Origin: Asterella californica | Lineage: Eukaryota; Streptophyta; Marchantiopsida; Marchantiales; Aytoniaceae | DNA length: 64,000 nt | Assembly (NCBI GenBank): GCA_036924285.1 | Contig: JAYKYS010000016.1 | Span: forward strand, 4,402,001 to 4,466,000 | Direction: 5' to 3' | Shown here: positions 11,912 to 24,337 of the stretch, piece by piece | How positions within the stretch are numbered: the stretch's first letter is position 1 | Layout of the letters: each line of letters begins with the position of its first letter | Translations under genes and position numbers: made by a program | The notes under the pieces: generated by a model | Database searches by the model: none | Told to the model about the DNA's origin: nothing | Seen by the model: only the letters and a program-made list of their open reading frames with translations

Positions 11912-14900
11912 GTCTCTGGTATTCTCTGCTATGAGTTCAATGAAGTAAAGTTGGCCTTCCCAGGTCGAGCAGTTTTCGTAAAGTCTATGTTCGTCGTCGG
12001 TTTCCATCAAATCCATGTGCGCGATTTCAATGTGCCTGATAAAACTACTATCAAAGCTATCTTGCCAGCCGGAAAGAACGTGGAACCTATACCGGCCGGT
12101 TTCGAACGAAGTCGGCGGTTCAAAGAGGGACATAAATTTTGTCGGTACCGGTTTCGGAAAAGTGGACGGCGCAGAACAATGCGAAAGGAATGCTGGTCCA
12201 ATGCAACAAATAATTAATTAAAAACCGCCAGCACGCAACGAACTTCACAGAGGTGAATATACATGAATTTAAGCACTTTCTGTATGTTACTCGCAAAGTA
12301 ATATAGCTTCGCATGGCCATGATTTATCTCTCGATAAGGTGAAGATGGAACAGAATTTGATTTCAGTCTATGCTGTTGTCAAATTTGAAATTATATTGCA
12401 GCATGAGTTATTAAAATAGTTAAAATTGAAATTCTTATTTAGGGCTCGAGGCTCAATATCCTTACACTTAGATGTTAATCAATACAAAACCATAGAATGT
12501 CACGTTGTGCATAGACATAACCCGAGTTGAACATACATGTATGATCCAAGAACCAGTAGTAAAATGATTCTTAAAGTGTACTTTAATTTATGACTAACTT
12601 TTTCACAAAGAAAGGTTTGGAAATAATAAACTCTTAGTATTTTTTCCTCTCTATCTTCACATGGAGAGGCGAATATACAAAATCGTATGATAATATAGTT
12701 AATGGGTAACATGGATTCGGCAGTTAATATCGTAATCCAAGCAAATCCAAACAAGTAATTTCGTGTGTTCCTTGATTGATTAATGAATTAATTAATTACC
12801 AGCTGGGAAATTCAGCCTTCTTTACCTTACTCCTCGTCCTCCTCTTCCTTCTTGTGCCCTTGGGGACATGTTAGTCTGGCCAAGATCCACGGCCGACCCA
12901 ATAGTAATTAATGACAATATTATACGTAATGACTACTATATCTTTTTGTAATTTCCAAAATTATGACACCGAAGTGGACGGCGCCTCTTCCCCCATGAAT
13001 TTTAAGCTTGAATCCGGTGGTTCAATATTAACTGTTACTTTACGTGTTCTCTTCTGTACAGTGTCACGATCATCTGAGCTTATTTTCTGGAGGACAAATA
13101 CGGTAATAATTATTGATTTAATATACAATTTAGTGAATTCAATAATTTGAAAATAATAATGATTTAATACCATAATAAAGATGATACTAGCTAGAAATTT
13201 AGAAAACTCATTTCGAGATAAATATGTGATATTCATGTCACCTGCTTGGATTTACATATTCAATTTGCTGATTGGTGATTGGCTCATGGATACTAGGATT
13301 TTAGTTTCTCTAATGTATATTAACGGAATAATATTTCCATAAAATTCAATATCGATGAATATCTCATGAGGATAGGTATTCCATTACGTCTATTACATGT
13401 AGATTTGTTCACCAGTACTGTCGGTATCTTACTGATAAACTACTACTCTACGGAAGTAATTATCGGCATAATTATCATCATGCAAAACTAACCTTTCCAG
13501 TATCCAGTGATTATATTCATACAGGAATTTGAATATTTTCGTAAGACCTCCCTGCACTTCTAAACTAGTGAAGTATTTTCTAGTAAAACATTATCTTATA
13601 TGTCCGATGTACGTAGCATAACTTTGCTATGTTGATAAAATTTACGTCTTGAACTAAGATGAATATAAATATCAATTTTGTCATAACGTTCATTTTACAA
13701 CAAATTACAAATTTACCCTTCTTCAAGTTTGCTCTTTTTCATATATATATATATATGACATTGGTGTACTTTGCTGCATACCTCGATCTCTTTCATTGAA
13801 TTTTTAAACTGCCATTTAACTGCCATGACCCTTCTTAGAACATCTTTATCGGGGAGCGCTATATCAGCGAAGCAAAATTGAATATAGCGAAGAAAGCATT
13901 TTTCTAACGAGTTTTCCATCAACAGTATTATCTGCTACACAAGCTATTTGCTTTACACATCATTTACTGACATTTAGCGAAAGGATTCATTCAATTCCAT
14001 TGCAGTAGCTCTTCAATTATTGCTTTATATATGTATGCAACATTAGTTTTTGGTGGTAAAGAAGAAAAGGACGAACACACATTAAGACCGGCAACCAGAT
14101 TTAATACCGGTAATCGCATACTCTAAAGGATTTTTGTGCGATTATCTCAAAAGTAATTGAAGAAGGATGTTCAAGATGAATGTTTAAATAAGAAAGAAAA
14201 ATAACTGAAGTTAATTCAAGTTTTAAATATTTAAAGACGAAAAGTAACCAAAAGATAATGTTAAACTAAATATTTTATATATAAAATATAAGTTACATAA
14301 ACAATGAAGAAACCCAATGAGAAATAACGAAATAAAGTTTAAATTTACCTTTGAACCTTTCGACGAGGAAAGAAGAAACGAAACTTCATTCTCAATTTCG
14401 AAACATAGATAAACATGGAATGCTACCTTTGCAAAGAAAAGAGAAAAAAACTCTGAACAGAGTATAAAGAAGTGTTCCCAATTCTGGGATAAAATTCCAC
14501 TTTGGAACAAATGATAATCCTCATTTTTAGTTTCACTATAATTTAAAACTGCATCTTTGATGATAAAAGTTTCAATAACAAACTTAAATTACTGATATAG
14601 AGACTGAAAACTAAAACCTTAGGTACCGAGAGGAGTATAATCGAATTTTTATCCATCATATTAGAAAATTATGCAAAACTAAAAGGTTCAATACTAACGG
14701 TAACTAACATCGAACGATAACTAGGTGATTTTATTATGCATACTCATGTGAAAACTACCATACACTATAAAACAAGGCGAAAACACCCTACTCGGAAATA
14801 GTTCTGGGTATGGCGCGCGCGGTGGCCGGGCCGGGTATGCTCTTGCACACTACACACGAAACCACTTTACTCTTCCCTTGCTAGAACAGTCTCGGGCAGG

Positions 14901-15451
14901 CCATTTCCTTAGCTACAGTGCAGTTAGACGACAGTTTGGCTTGACCGCAACTTCCATAACGGGAAAATATTGGAGAATGAATGATATGCCAGTTGTCACA
15001 TTGCATTGAAGGACAGGATGTTAATTCAAAAAAGTATTTCAGTTCGATTTCTCTCAGCCTGTTGAGTGTTTGGAACATGTCTACCCTTTTCCGATTGTAA
15101 ATTAAGTAGCCATTCCTAACTCTTGCCGCAGTGATGATTATTATAATGATCAACCACTAAACCAGTCATCTATACTTAAGGACTTACTTAAATAATTCTA
15201 TGCACACTAGTAAACCAACAAGCATCTTATTCAAACCAGTCTGACCTCAGTTCGGATGTACATAACAACAACATCAGGCACAAATCTAGATCTATCTATT
15301 CTGCTCCATCCATAATATATCTATCTATAAATATGTGGAGAGAGTGCCACGTCGGCACTGAGCCATGAGATGACCTGGACGTTTGCTGCTGGACCAGAAG
15401 ACAAGTATCTTCAAAGGCGCGCAGATTTGTTTGTCTGATATGCATCCTCAA
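11912..15451. other. intergenic, AT-rich, no gene recognised
   Basis: At 11888-12217 overlapping frames on both strands lack recognisable domains and may be the last part of the Replitron-type element. From 12220 onward the DNA is A+T rich with scattered short frames. A short (TA)n run lies at 13741-13757 and a small GC-rich patch at 14812-14840. Nothing here can be supported as a gene. Confidence 0.5.
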
Positions 15452-17421
15452 TCAGTCCGTTAGAGCCAGAGACGCAAGCTTCTCAACAGTAAGGAAACAG
15501 TAAGTCGCGTTTGGCGGGGAGCTGAAGGTTGTAGTAGAAGGGTCGAGACCCGAGAAGATTTGTCTGGCGATGATATAATTGGCCAAATGTGAAGGATGAT
15601 ATTCATCCCACCAGACGTGTGTAGTTGGCTGTGCACACACTTGCAGGGGGCTCGCGCAATGAAACGCGCCTCCATAGCGTCCTGCTCCGCAGCATGCCTT
15701 GTTTCCATTCAAGAAGCCTGCCATAGATATTCCAGACTCGATCAGATACCTGAAACCGAGGAACTTGGATGTGTCTGTTTTCTGAAGCAAGGCCAGGAAG
15801 CTTCGAAATCAAACGGCATAGATGCGTCTACTTTTGGTCTGAAATGTACGTGATGGAATGGAAGGTACCTACCATATTCGCCAGGGAACTTGCACAAGCG
15901 GTAGACGACTTTCATGATATCTCGGTACTCGAAATGAGCTCCTCGGTTCTGCTGATTGAAGAGTACGAGCATCGCCCTGAGCGCATCGTTGTACTGGGAG
16001 ACGTACTGATTCACCGTTTCGATACAGTGGGCCGTAATGGTTCCGGACAGCCAGAGAAAGTGAGGCGCACATCCGACAGGCCCCACGCCGAGCACTGCGG
16101 CCTTTCTCGCCCCCGCATCGTACAGCACCTGCACAGCCACCATCGATCCATCGACCGGCAACCAGTGCAGTTGTGAGAACCTTAAACGGCAATGAGGATA
16201 TAAAACAGTATGGAGGCATAATTTCCAGAGTCTAACCTTCAGCTGATCCCCTACGGTCGTAACAAGTAGGCTAGTAAAATTCTCGCGGGGGAGGAATGTC
16301 CCATCAGTGTCGTTGATGATCCAGCTGTGAATGAAGTCGTTTCCGCCCGTTCCCAAATAAAACAGTGAATTCCTCAGATGCAGAAGAGTAGCCTCTTCTC
16401 CCAGTTTTGCAACCAGATGGTTCCGCTTCTCCAAGAAAAGCTCTACCTGCTGCCAACCCGAAATGATTTCTCCCTGCAGCGCATTCATGATCAAACACAT
16501 ATTAGCAGCATTATACTACTCGATGACGAGGAAAGGATATTTATTAGCTGCCTACAACTCAAAAACTGATCACTACACATTGAAGTTGTAACCACTAACA
16601 GTGCTGGCAGGAACATATTCATGATCAGGAAACGTCATTCATCAACTCTGATTCCGAAAGGGATGTTTCGTTATCGACAGTACCAGCACTCTCCCAGTTC
16701 TGTTCATAATTCCAGCCCCAGCCGAAGCGAAGTTGGCCCCTTGACAGCTATAGGTCTGCGCTTCGGGGCTCAAATATGGCGGCGCCACTGGCATGCCCAA
16801 AAACTCCGCTGGATAGCAATGAGACGTGAGTGAGTAACGATAAACTTAGCCAACAGTATATTCAACGGAAAGGTGACAGTATAACCTTCGAATCTTACGG
16901 TCGCATGCACAGCTCTGAGTCAGACCAGTTATGCAAACACTACCGTAGCTACTAAGTCCGCACATGGTGAGAAGCAGGGGCAGTACAAGCAGTTGGTAAT
17001 GTTGTAAGTTTCCACAGATCGAAAGGACCCCACTGAAAGGCAATTTGCTGCTCGATCAAATGCATCAGTTTCTGCTCGGGTTCCTACGTCTGTGTTACTA
17101 GCTGCTCCGCGCAGTCACTGAACAACGGAAGAGCTTACCAATCCAATCGGACGTCATCCTTCCATTGGTGAACCTCCCCGTCGCAAGGCGGGTGTCGAAG
17201 TCTCGGCCATAAGGTGGATAATTGGAACGAGAAATCGTGGCCAGTCGATTGTTGTTTCCACCGTCAAGAGTTGAATCTCCAAAAACATACAACGCGGGAG
17301 CTCTGCAGTTTGCTCCTTGTGGTGAGACCTGCTCATCAATCCCTTGAATTCCCCAAGCCCATGGAACACGAGTCATAACAATGATTGTGACTAATGCCCA
17401 TAGTTGACACAGCCTGCCCAT
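15452..17421 (-). CDS. GDSL esterase/lipase (SGNH hydrolase), intact, 5 exons
   Basis: Exons: 17421-17139, 16808-16684, 16473-16237, 16128-15873 and 15717-15452, giving 388 residues. The first four exons have exactly the lengths of those in the first GDSL gene (283, 125, 237, 256), which confirms both models. Residues 1-27 are a likely signal peptide. Key residues: FGDSTLDGGNNN with Ser at about 50, [31 protein letters not shown], and WWDEYHPSH with Asp338 and His341. The start was chosen by alignment of MGRLCQL with both paralogues; the open frame extends further upstream to an alternative Met, but those residues are not shared. A secreted ester hydrolase of unknown substrate. It is oriented head to head with the broken third copy. 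Confidence 0.92.
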
Positions 17422-17676
17422 TGTGATGTGTGTACAGAGGAGATGAAAATCGATAACTTGAGAAGAAGAGCACTCGACGAGGTGCGGTGAGAAGGATACA
17501 ACTCGGAGAACAGGCAAAAGAAGGAAGTCGCAGAGAGGACATATATCCAAAGCTTAACTGCTGAGTCGATCTTCACACCTGCAGTACTAGTCTTCAGTTC
17601 CTTGATCATGACCTTGAACGAGGAGCACGTATGATACCGTAAGCTCAGAATCTGAGGTTATGACCATCACTGACTC

Positions 17677-17684
17677 CTTTAAAA
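17677..17684 (-). promoter_or_regulatory. core promoter of the second GDSL gene
   Basis: TTTTAAAG on the minus strand aligns with the TATAAAAG of the first GDSL gene at nearly the same distance from the ATG (about 260 bases), followed by the shared GGAGTCAGTGA. A T-to-A change makes it a weaker TATA element than that of its sister. Confidence 0.5.
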
Positions 17685-17689
17685 CCAGT

Positions 17690-18974
17690 GCAGAGGCCTC
17701 TTCCTGTCCTAGAGCTATCAGCCGCGCGCTTCCCCGAGTTGGAAGGTTGACGAGAACGTATCCTTTGCATCAGTTCGACTTCTGCGATGTTAAACTTGCT
17801 CCAACGTTCGGGACGAGCGCTCCCCAGCGTCTCAAGTTCTGGACTGTTGGAACGGATACCAGCGTATGGCGTGGATTCAACAATTCTTCCCATTTTCAAG
17901 TTCGATTTGCTGAACGGAAACTAGAACTGTTCAGAATCTAGCGACTGAGTCTGGAGACGAGAAGCATTAACTGTTTCAAGACTTACTTTCAGTTATATAG
18001 TCCACAAAACTTCGAATTCAATTCGCCACTGCTCTACTCTACATGTACGCGTCTTCAAGGTGTGAAATCTGCAACTCTGCAGAAATCAAAGCACCAGCGT
18101 TTTTCTTGAGGAACAGATCCTGGGGGTGAAAGAGTCCTGTACCTTGGCTAATTAAGCAAGTAGACGCTCCTTCAATTCCAGGTTGTGTACGTAGAATTCA
18201 GTCGATCCTGTATGAGCGTATGTTACTAACTGTGACTAACATCGTTACTCTGCACAGTAACTGGGAAAGTTATTTGTTAAACTGATAGTCTTGCAGCGGA
18301 GTCGCGGGTTTCGCACGGCAAAAGGGTGGATGGTAAAGCATAGAGTTCGATCTCGAAGTTACAGAGAAACATTAACGTTTGAGTTTTTGAACCTATGTTT
18401 TGAGCCGATGTTTCTCCTTCTCGAACTCAGTCGCTTGAAACATTCTTAATTTGTTTCAGTGACGGATCCGGAGTTCGGAAGTGAGAACTACTGTTCCAAC
18501 AGTCTAATATAAACGGACAAGTAGTTCAAAGAATCTTCAAAATTAGTTCGAGGCGCTGCGCAAGCCCTTGTCCGGAACGTTGGAGTTAGTGGAGTTCAGC
18601 ATCATGTAAAAGTGTACGTTCATGTCGATCGCCCAGTTGGCGGGGCAGCTCACTGAAGATATAAAAAGTGTCTTCAGTCTGAAGACAATCACTGATTGTC
18701 ATAGTCTCAGCTCATCAGCTTGTGGTATCAGATCGTTTCCATATTCTCTGATTACCAAGGTATGCGCTGAACTGACCATGATAATGTGAGATTGATGCTA
18801 GCAGTTGAATCTTGAGCTCTCCGATCCTACTCCTTGTTCCCTCTCAAACCTCCGTTGCTGATCTTCTTGGTTCTTCTCTCTGTTTCATCCTTTCCACAAC
18901 ACCTCGAGTGATCGATCTTCTGGTCAGGTTATTTACTTTCATCTCCTCCTAGTCTTTACACAAGTACTAGGAAA
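17690..18974. promoter_or_regulatory. divergent intergenic region between GDSL copies 2 and 3
   Basis: About 1.3 kb without a gene. On the plus strand TATAAAAA at 18660-18667, followed by an ATCACTGATTGTCATA block like that after the other GDSL promoters, marks the core promoter of the third copy about 310 bases before its ATG. Positions 18231-18290 recur at about 21985-22050 (shared TGTGACTAACATCGTTACTC). Confidence 0.55.
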
Positions 18975-20821
18975 ATGGGCAGACTTTGTCAACTATCAGC
19001 GGTATTCACAATCACTCTTCTGATTCCCATTCTATGTGGGTGGGGAATTCAAGGGACATATGGACAACTCTATCCACAAACACGAATCGGCAGAATTCCC
19101 GCGTTGTATATTTTTGGGGATTCGACAGCTGATAGCAGAAACAACAATCATCTGAACACGATTGCTCGTTCCAATTTTCCACCCTACGGCCGTGATTTTG
19201 GCTCTCGGAATCCCACGGGGAGGTTCTGCAATGGTAGGATGGCGTCCGACTGGATCAGTAAGCTCTTCCGAATTTCCCTCCTGCCTCATTCGATGACTGC
19301 AGCAGCTAGTAAAGCAGTAGCTCGTGCGAGACCGAGTAGAGTGAATGCATGTGGAAGCAGATTGTGTTTGAGTGTTGCCTGTCGATAAGTAAAATTTCAT
19401 CACGGCCATTACCCGTTCTCATTCCTGCCCGTTCGAATTCTGTTTGCGAACTTAATTGTGTTTGCTAGTCTCATGCATAGCGCTTGCTTCGGACACGTAC
19501 CAGTAGAAGGTTACAGTTTCTCCACTCGCTTGAGAGTTCATTGTTACTAATTCTGAGTCCATCGCTATGCAGCGAAGTTTTTGCAGCTCCCCTTGGTGCC
19601 GCCATATATCAGCCCCAAAGCGCAGATGTATGGCTTTCAAGGGGCCAATTTCGCGTCGGCTGGGGCTGGAATTCTCAACCGGACTGGTGACGTCCTGGTA
19701 TGGATACTACACTTTCCTTGTGCAGTGATGTCTCTAAGTATGTCTACCTGCAGTACTTTAGGGTTAACGATTTCAGTGCTTCCTCAGGTTTCAGTTAATT
19801 TGTAAGCAGCGATAATTGCCTTGCCGCAGGGTTGCCGAAACCTTCCACCAAGTTGAGGGTCTTTCTGCTATCTGCGTGGTGCGCAGGGACGGAAACTTTC
19901 GGCTTGGGATAGACCTCTTCTTGGAGAAGCGGAATGATCTAACTGCAAAAATGCGATTAGTCCTTGCTTTATATCATATAAAGAATTCAATCCTCTATTT
20001 TGCAACTGGCGGAAACGACTACATTCACAACTGGATCACCAACGACACTGACGCGGCATTATTACCCCACTATGAATTCAATACTCCTGCTTAGAACATT
20101 CCATCAGCAGCTCAAGGTTAGACTCTAAACTCATGCCTCCATACCTTAGGACGTCCCTATTCCCGGTGAATTCCAGAGTTCACAGCTTTACTGTCAACGT
20201 TGCCAATCATGGTGTAGGTGCTGTACGCGGCGGGGACAAGAAAGGCCGTAGTGCTTGGTATCGGGCCTGTTGGATGTGCACCCCACTTTTCGTGGCTGGC
20301 TTTTTGAGTGTCTGGACTTGGTTAATCAGTACGTGTCCGAGTTCAACCATGGGCTCAGGACGATGCTCGTACTCTTCGCTGCGGAGAACCGAGGAGCACA
20401 TTTCATATACCGGGATATTTGGAACATCGTCTACCGCTTGACAAAGTTCCCCTCTGAATATGGTACTTTCCTCGAACAGATTTCAGACAAACTAAGGAAG
20501 AAGCATAAATCTGGTGCTCTATGAAGGTTCCTATTTCTCGATACCAGATACATTCGATTATGGCTTGCTGCAGGCTTCGGAACTGGAAACACGGCATGCT
20601 GCGGAGTGGGCAATTACGGAGGCGGGAAACGTTGCCTGAACTAGCCGATGGTGTGTGACGATCCTACTCCATACGTATGGTGGGATGAATATCATCCTTC
20701 ACATGCGGCCAATTATTTCATCGCTATACAAACGCTCTCCGGCCTGGACTCGTCGACTACAACATTGAACAATACATCAAACGTCTCTTACTCTTGCCTT
20801 CTGACTGGAAGTAGAGTGTGA
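18975..20821 (+). pseudogene. GDSL esterase/lipase pseudogene (third copy)
   Basis: The five-exon pattern of the two intact genes is visible: 18975-19257, 19573-19697, 19887-20116, 20218-20462 and 20574-20821. Exons 1 and 2 are intact (283 and 125 bases; MGRLCQL start, [24 protein letters not shown]). Exon 3 is 7 bases shorter than in its sisters, with a 5-base loss near its start, although GGNDYIHNW is still readable. Exon 4 has lost bases after the GPVGCAPHF block, shifting frame. Exon 5 has a TAG shortly after GGGKRCLN and then still reads [11 protein letters not shown]. Splice sites look usable. The protein cannot be made in full, so this is a recent pseudogene. A secreted N-terminal fragment is the most it could give. 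Confidence 0.88.
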
Positions 20822-20902
20822 GATGCATGTCTGACTCAGTCAGATCAGCCGTTGAACAGCTGTGTCTCGTGGTCCGCAACAAGCTGACATCCGCAGCTTG
20901 TG

Positions 20903-20970
20903 GTCCAAGCCATGCACGACAGGTCAACGAGGACACGTGTCCTCGTTGACCTGTCGTTCATGGCTTGGAC
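20903..20970. repeat. near-perfect 68-bp palindrome without spacer
   Basis: Arms 20903-20936 and 20937-20970 are complementary over 34 bases with one mismatch (C at 20914 against the expected A), centred on ACAC|GTGT. It lies about 80 bases after the GDSL pseudogene. In RNA it would form a long hairpin with almost no loop; in DNA a cruciform. Confidence 0.95.
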
Positions 20971-23341
20971 TTTGATCCACATATCATCATATATAATATA
21001 AGTGTGGGTGGCAGAACAAATAAGACTTGTGCCTGTGCCTGAAGCAGAATCTCTTGTTGACAGTAACTTAAAAAGTATGAGAACATAGAATCTGATATGA
21101 AAGGTATATCGTTTATACGCAGATAGGATCATCACAGTATAGGAAATTCGCTTCCACCCACCTTTCGAAGCTTTTCTAGTTCGTTTAGTGTGCACCTTTT
21201 GTACTCCTTCCTTACAGTTATCTTTTATGTTAAACAACCACTTCAGTGCGTTGTTTGTTTTCGTATATCATCACATACTGTGCGTGTGATGATATACTTG
21301 GCCTACTTCCCTAGTCCTTGAATGTAATTCTCCTTAGCAAAACACCTGGTCGGTGTTCAAGTTGACAGCATAAGAGGACGAGAAAGATGCATAAGAATGT
21401 ACACAAAGTAGATCCAGTTGCAAAGTTGATCATGAGGGATTTAAGATTCAGCAGGCTATACCTTGGAGACAGATGACTCCCGCTTCAGACAGAAAACGTT
21501 ACAATGAGTGCTGAGTCCACATGCATATGAATGTCAAACCGGTCTGCTCATCAAACTTGAGATTCTTGTTCCCAATAAGGACGAAGAGAATCGCGATTTT
21601 GATCATTGTTGCACGACGGAAATGCAGCTTAAACCATGCGAGACCGAGTAGCTTGAATGAAGCAAGGCATAAGGAGCAGCTGTAGTCTTGGCAAGCGCAA
21701 GCGCGCGGAAACTGTTTCAAACGTGATAATTCAAACTACTGACATGAAGCTGTAAGTACGTTGGGTGCAGAGGACGCCCGTGTTCTCATCGTTGGAGACG
21801 AACGGTGAGTTGTTAGAGGGCATGCATGGATCGTCGATTTTGAGTCTGAGGTTACGCGGATAATTATTCCGATGTTCAAAATCTCCTACCGAAGCAGCGA
21901 CTACCAGTTTAGATCTAGAGGAGTGCGTCAATCCAAGATCTGGTTCCCTAAGAAGAAATTGTGAGCTGGAAAGTGTTTTGAGCTAACTGTGACTAACATC
22001 GTTACTCTTCACAGTAACTGAGAATGTTATTTGTTAAACTGATATTTTTGGCGCTCTGTCTCGTGTAAAGTTCCCTCAGTAGTAGATTGACAATTACAGG
22101 ATAGGTTTAAGAGCATGTTTAATTCATTAAATAATGTTTTTGTCAAGATACTCTGTCAAAAAGTGCATGACAGAAATATTTGACCAGGATTCTTTTGAGT
22201 TCTTCCATGACAAAGTAGATCTCAGGACACAAAAACTAACTGTAAACTTCCAGATCCGGCATGTTTATTATATCCATCTCAATTTCGGTTATAACGTCTT
22301 ATCCAAGTAAGCATTATCAATTATAATAGTTAATTAACTGTGTTATTAAATAATGTTTGTTTATTATCTAAACTTTTACTCTGTAGAGTAGATTGTCCAC
22401 CAGTGCGGTCTCACATCGAAGTAAAATAATGATAGTTAATCAATTGTGTTATTAAATAATATTTATTTATTATCTAAATTTTTACTCCGTCTAGCAGATT
22501 ATCTGCCAGTGAGATCTCATACTTGTTTTGTACAGTAACTCGCCGTTAAATCTGCTGAACCTGCAGATGCCAGTCCTAAGATCAAGCAATGCACTCCTAA
22601 GAGGAATGGGTCAATTTCAACAAACCTATTAGTGAGCGGTCTATTAATTTCTACGATATAGTTAACTTATCATCATAAGCGTTTGTTTGTTTTTTATCTT
22701 TATTGGTTTTAAGAGTTGTTTCTGCCACGGAGCTTTGTTTTCTTACACGGATTACACCACATCTATATATGTACATGCCAAGAAACATTACGGGCCGGTA
22801 ATCAATGGAGATCGAAAGTGCGGTAGGAAGTTGTTGGCGGATAAGCACGTGCACGAAACAAGAAGCGAGAGCGGGGAGAACTTTGAGAACGAGCAAAGAA
22901 ATGATCAAAGCGATGAATGACCAGTCGTAAAGGCAGCCACCATGGGCAATCCGTAGCTCGATACTGAAAAAGAATGAAGGCAACGAAAATGCTAATAAAG
23001 CTGCCAAACCTGTGTAAGAAGTAGTACGAGTGCAAAGTGTGAGTGAATTTGTTTGATGAGGGTCCAGAGCAAAACCGGAGGAGTAAACCGTGCATGAGGA
23101 AGTTCAGCAAAGAGAAATTGAACTGAAACCTCGAAAGTGTGGACCAGAGGGGCCTCCACCGTGAGCAGGGAAGTGGTGGCATGCATTGGGGTCTTTCAAA
23201 GACCCAAGCATGAAGTATAGGTCCCCGTGGCCTGAGAGACCCCCTAGCTGCCCTCAAATGAATAACACGTGGTACAGCAGTCGCCATAGAAACACACGCT
23301 CCGTGCGGTGGAAAATAGCATGCCATATATAAAGAAAGATA
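20971..23341. other. intergenic repeats, no gene
   Basis: Contains a second copy of the sequence at 18231-18290 (at about 21985-22050), and a two-copy A+T-rich repeat at about 22325-22420 and 22433-22520 sharing GTGTTATTAAATAAT and TTTATTATCTAAA. A 202-codon minus-strand frame at 22802-23410 has no recognisable domain and runs into the SINE. Confidence 0.5.
21263..21297. repeat. inverted repeat GTATATCATCACA / TGTGATGATATAC
   Basis: Two 13-base perfect arms separated by 9 bases. Possibly a small hairpin or protein-binding dyad; no associated gene. Confidence 0.85.
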
Positions 23342-23540
23342 GCCAACAAGCAATAGCTTGTTGGCTACCCCGTCCGCCTGTAGCCCGGCGTCGTGGGGTC
23401 GAGTCCCCATGGCGGGGGACTCATGCTATGCAAGGGCAGCAGCATACGGCTGCAAGCCGTATGCGAAAAGAGCGAAAAGAGCGAAAAGAGCCCACAGCGA
23501 AAAGAGGCCTAAGAAAAACCAAACAAAAAAAAAAATATGT
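23342..23540 (+). mobile_element. tRNA-derived SINE, copy 1
   Basis: The unit starts with GCCAACAAG, holds a pol III A-box-like TAGCTTGTTGG at 23354-23364 and a B box GGGTCGAGTCC at 23396-23406, 31 bases apart as in tRNAs. It ends in an A-rich tail. The 9-base repeat AGAAAGATA flanks it (23333-23341 and 23541-23549), consistent with a target-site duplication. A second copy with its own duplication is at 49950-50118. Three GAGCGAAAA direct repeats stand near the 3' end of this copy only. Confidence 0.88.
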
Positions 23541-23549
23541 AGAAAGATA

Positions 23550-24337
23550 ACATCTGCGAGTGGATCAGTTGAGTCATTATCATCATTAAGTCGGGCCAAG
23601 CGTGTTGGGGGTTAAATAGCTCAGTAACGTAATCATGAAACAGTCGAACTGCAGTGAGTCATGAAACACCAGGGACATTCATCCAAGACCATGCAGTTGA
23701 AGTAGTCAGCGCATCATTCGTGATTTTCAATGCTGAACTGAGTAAAGTGAGAATAGAATGAAGACCGGATGCTGAGCGCATTGAGAAAGACTATGCGTTG
23801 CTACCAGAGATACTGGACAATGATGAGAGATTGGCTCAACTCTCGTAGGTTGAATGGGTTGATGCAGAAGGCATGCATCATGAATGCTACTACAGTGTAT
23901 GAATCTGCAGATGTGTTAGCAGAACACAGATATTCCCTTCGGTAAGGAATTATGAAGATCACAGGAATCTCCAATAAACAATTTCTGTGGAAGCAAGAAG
24001 ATTTTAGGTGACAGTAATAACAAATGACTAGTGAAAGCTCGATACTTTACACTTTTCAACTGGGCATACAAGTTTTCTGCGTTGATTTGTATTCTACATA
24101 CCATCCTGTTGCTCTTGTACAATTTCTACATGTCCTCTGCTACCTAGATAGACCTGTTCACTTTTTAAGTTAAACTAACGTTGATTCATCCGAATATTTA
24201 TTTCGCCTCCTTCTCGGGCATTCTATGGCCACAGTTCGATTTTGAAGACTAGTTTTACTCTCCCCGTACAAACACATCTTTTATTTTACAGCAGTACAGA
24301 AACCAGTGTCTACACCAGTCTATGCAGCGACTCCGTC
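23550..24337. other. 3' flank of the dioxygenase gene, no other gene
   Basis: Only short frames without recognisable domains. The part closest to 24338 is presumably the 3' untranslated region of the minus-strand dioxygenase. Confidence 0.5.

Noticed and set aside
11888..12133. 81-codon minus-strand frame after the Rep gene
   Set aside because: No homology recognised and frames on the other strand overlap it.
22802..23410. 202-codon minus-strand open frame
   Set aside because: No recognisable domain, low-complexity Phe/Ser/Leu-rich translation, and it overlaps the SINE at its upstream end.
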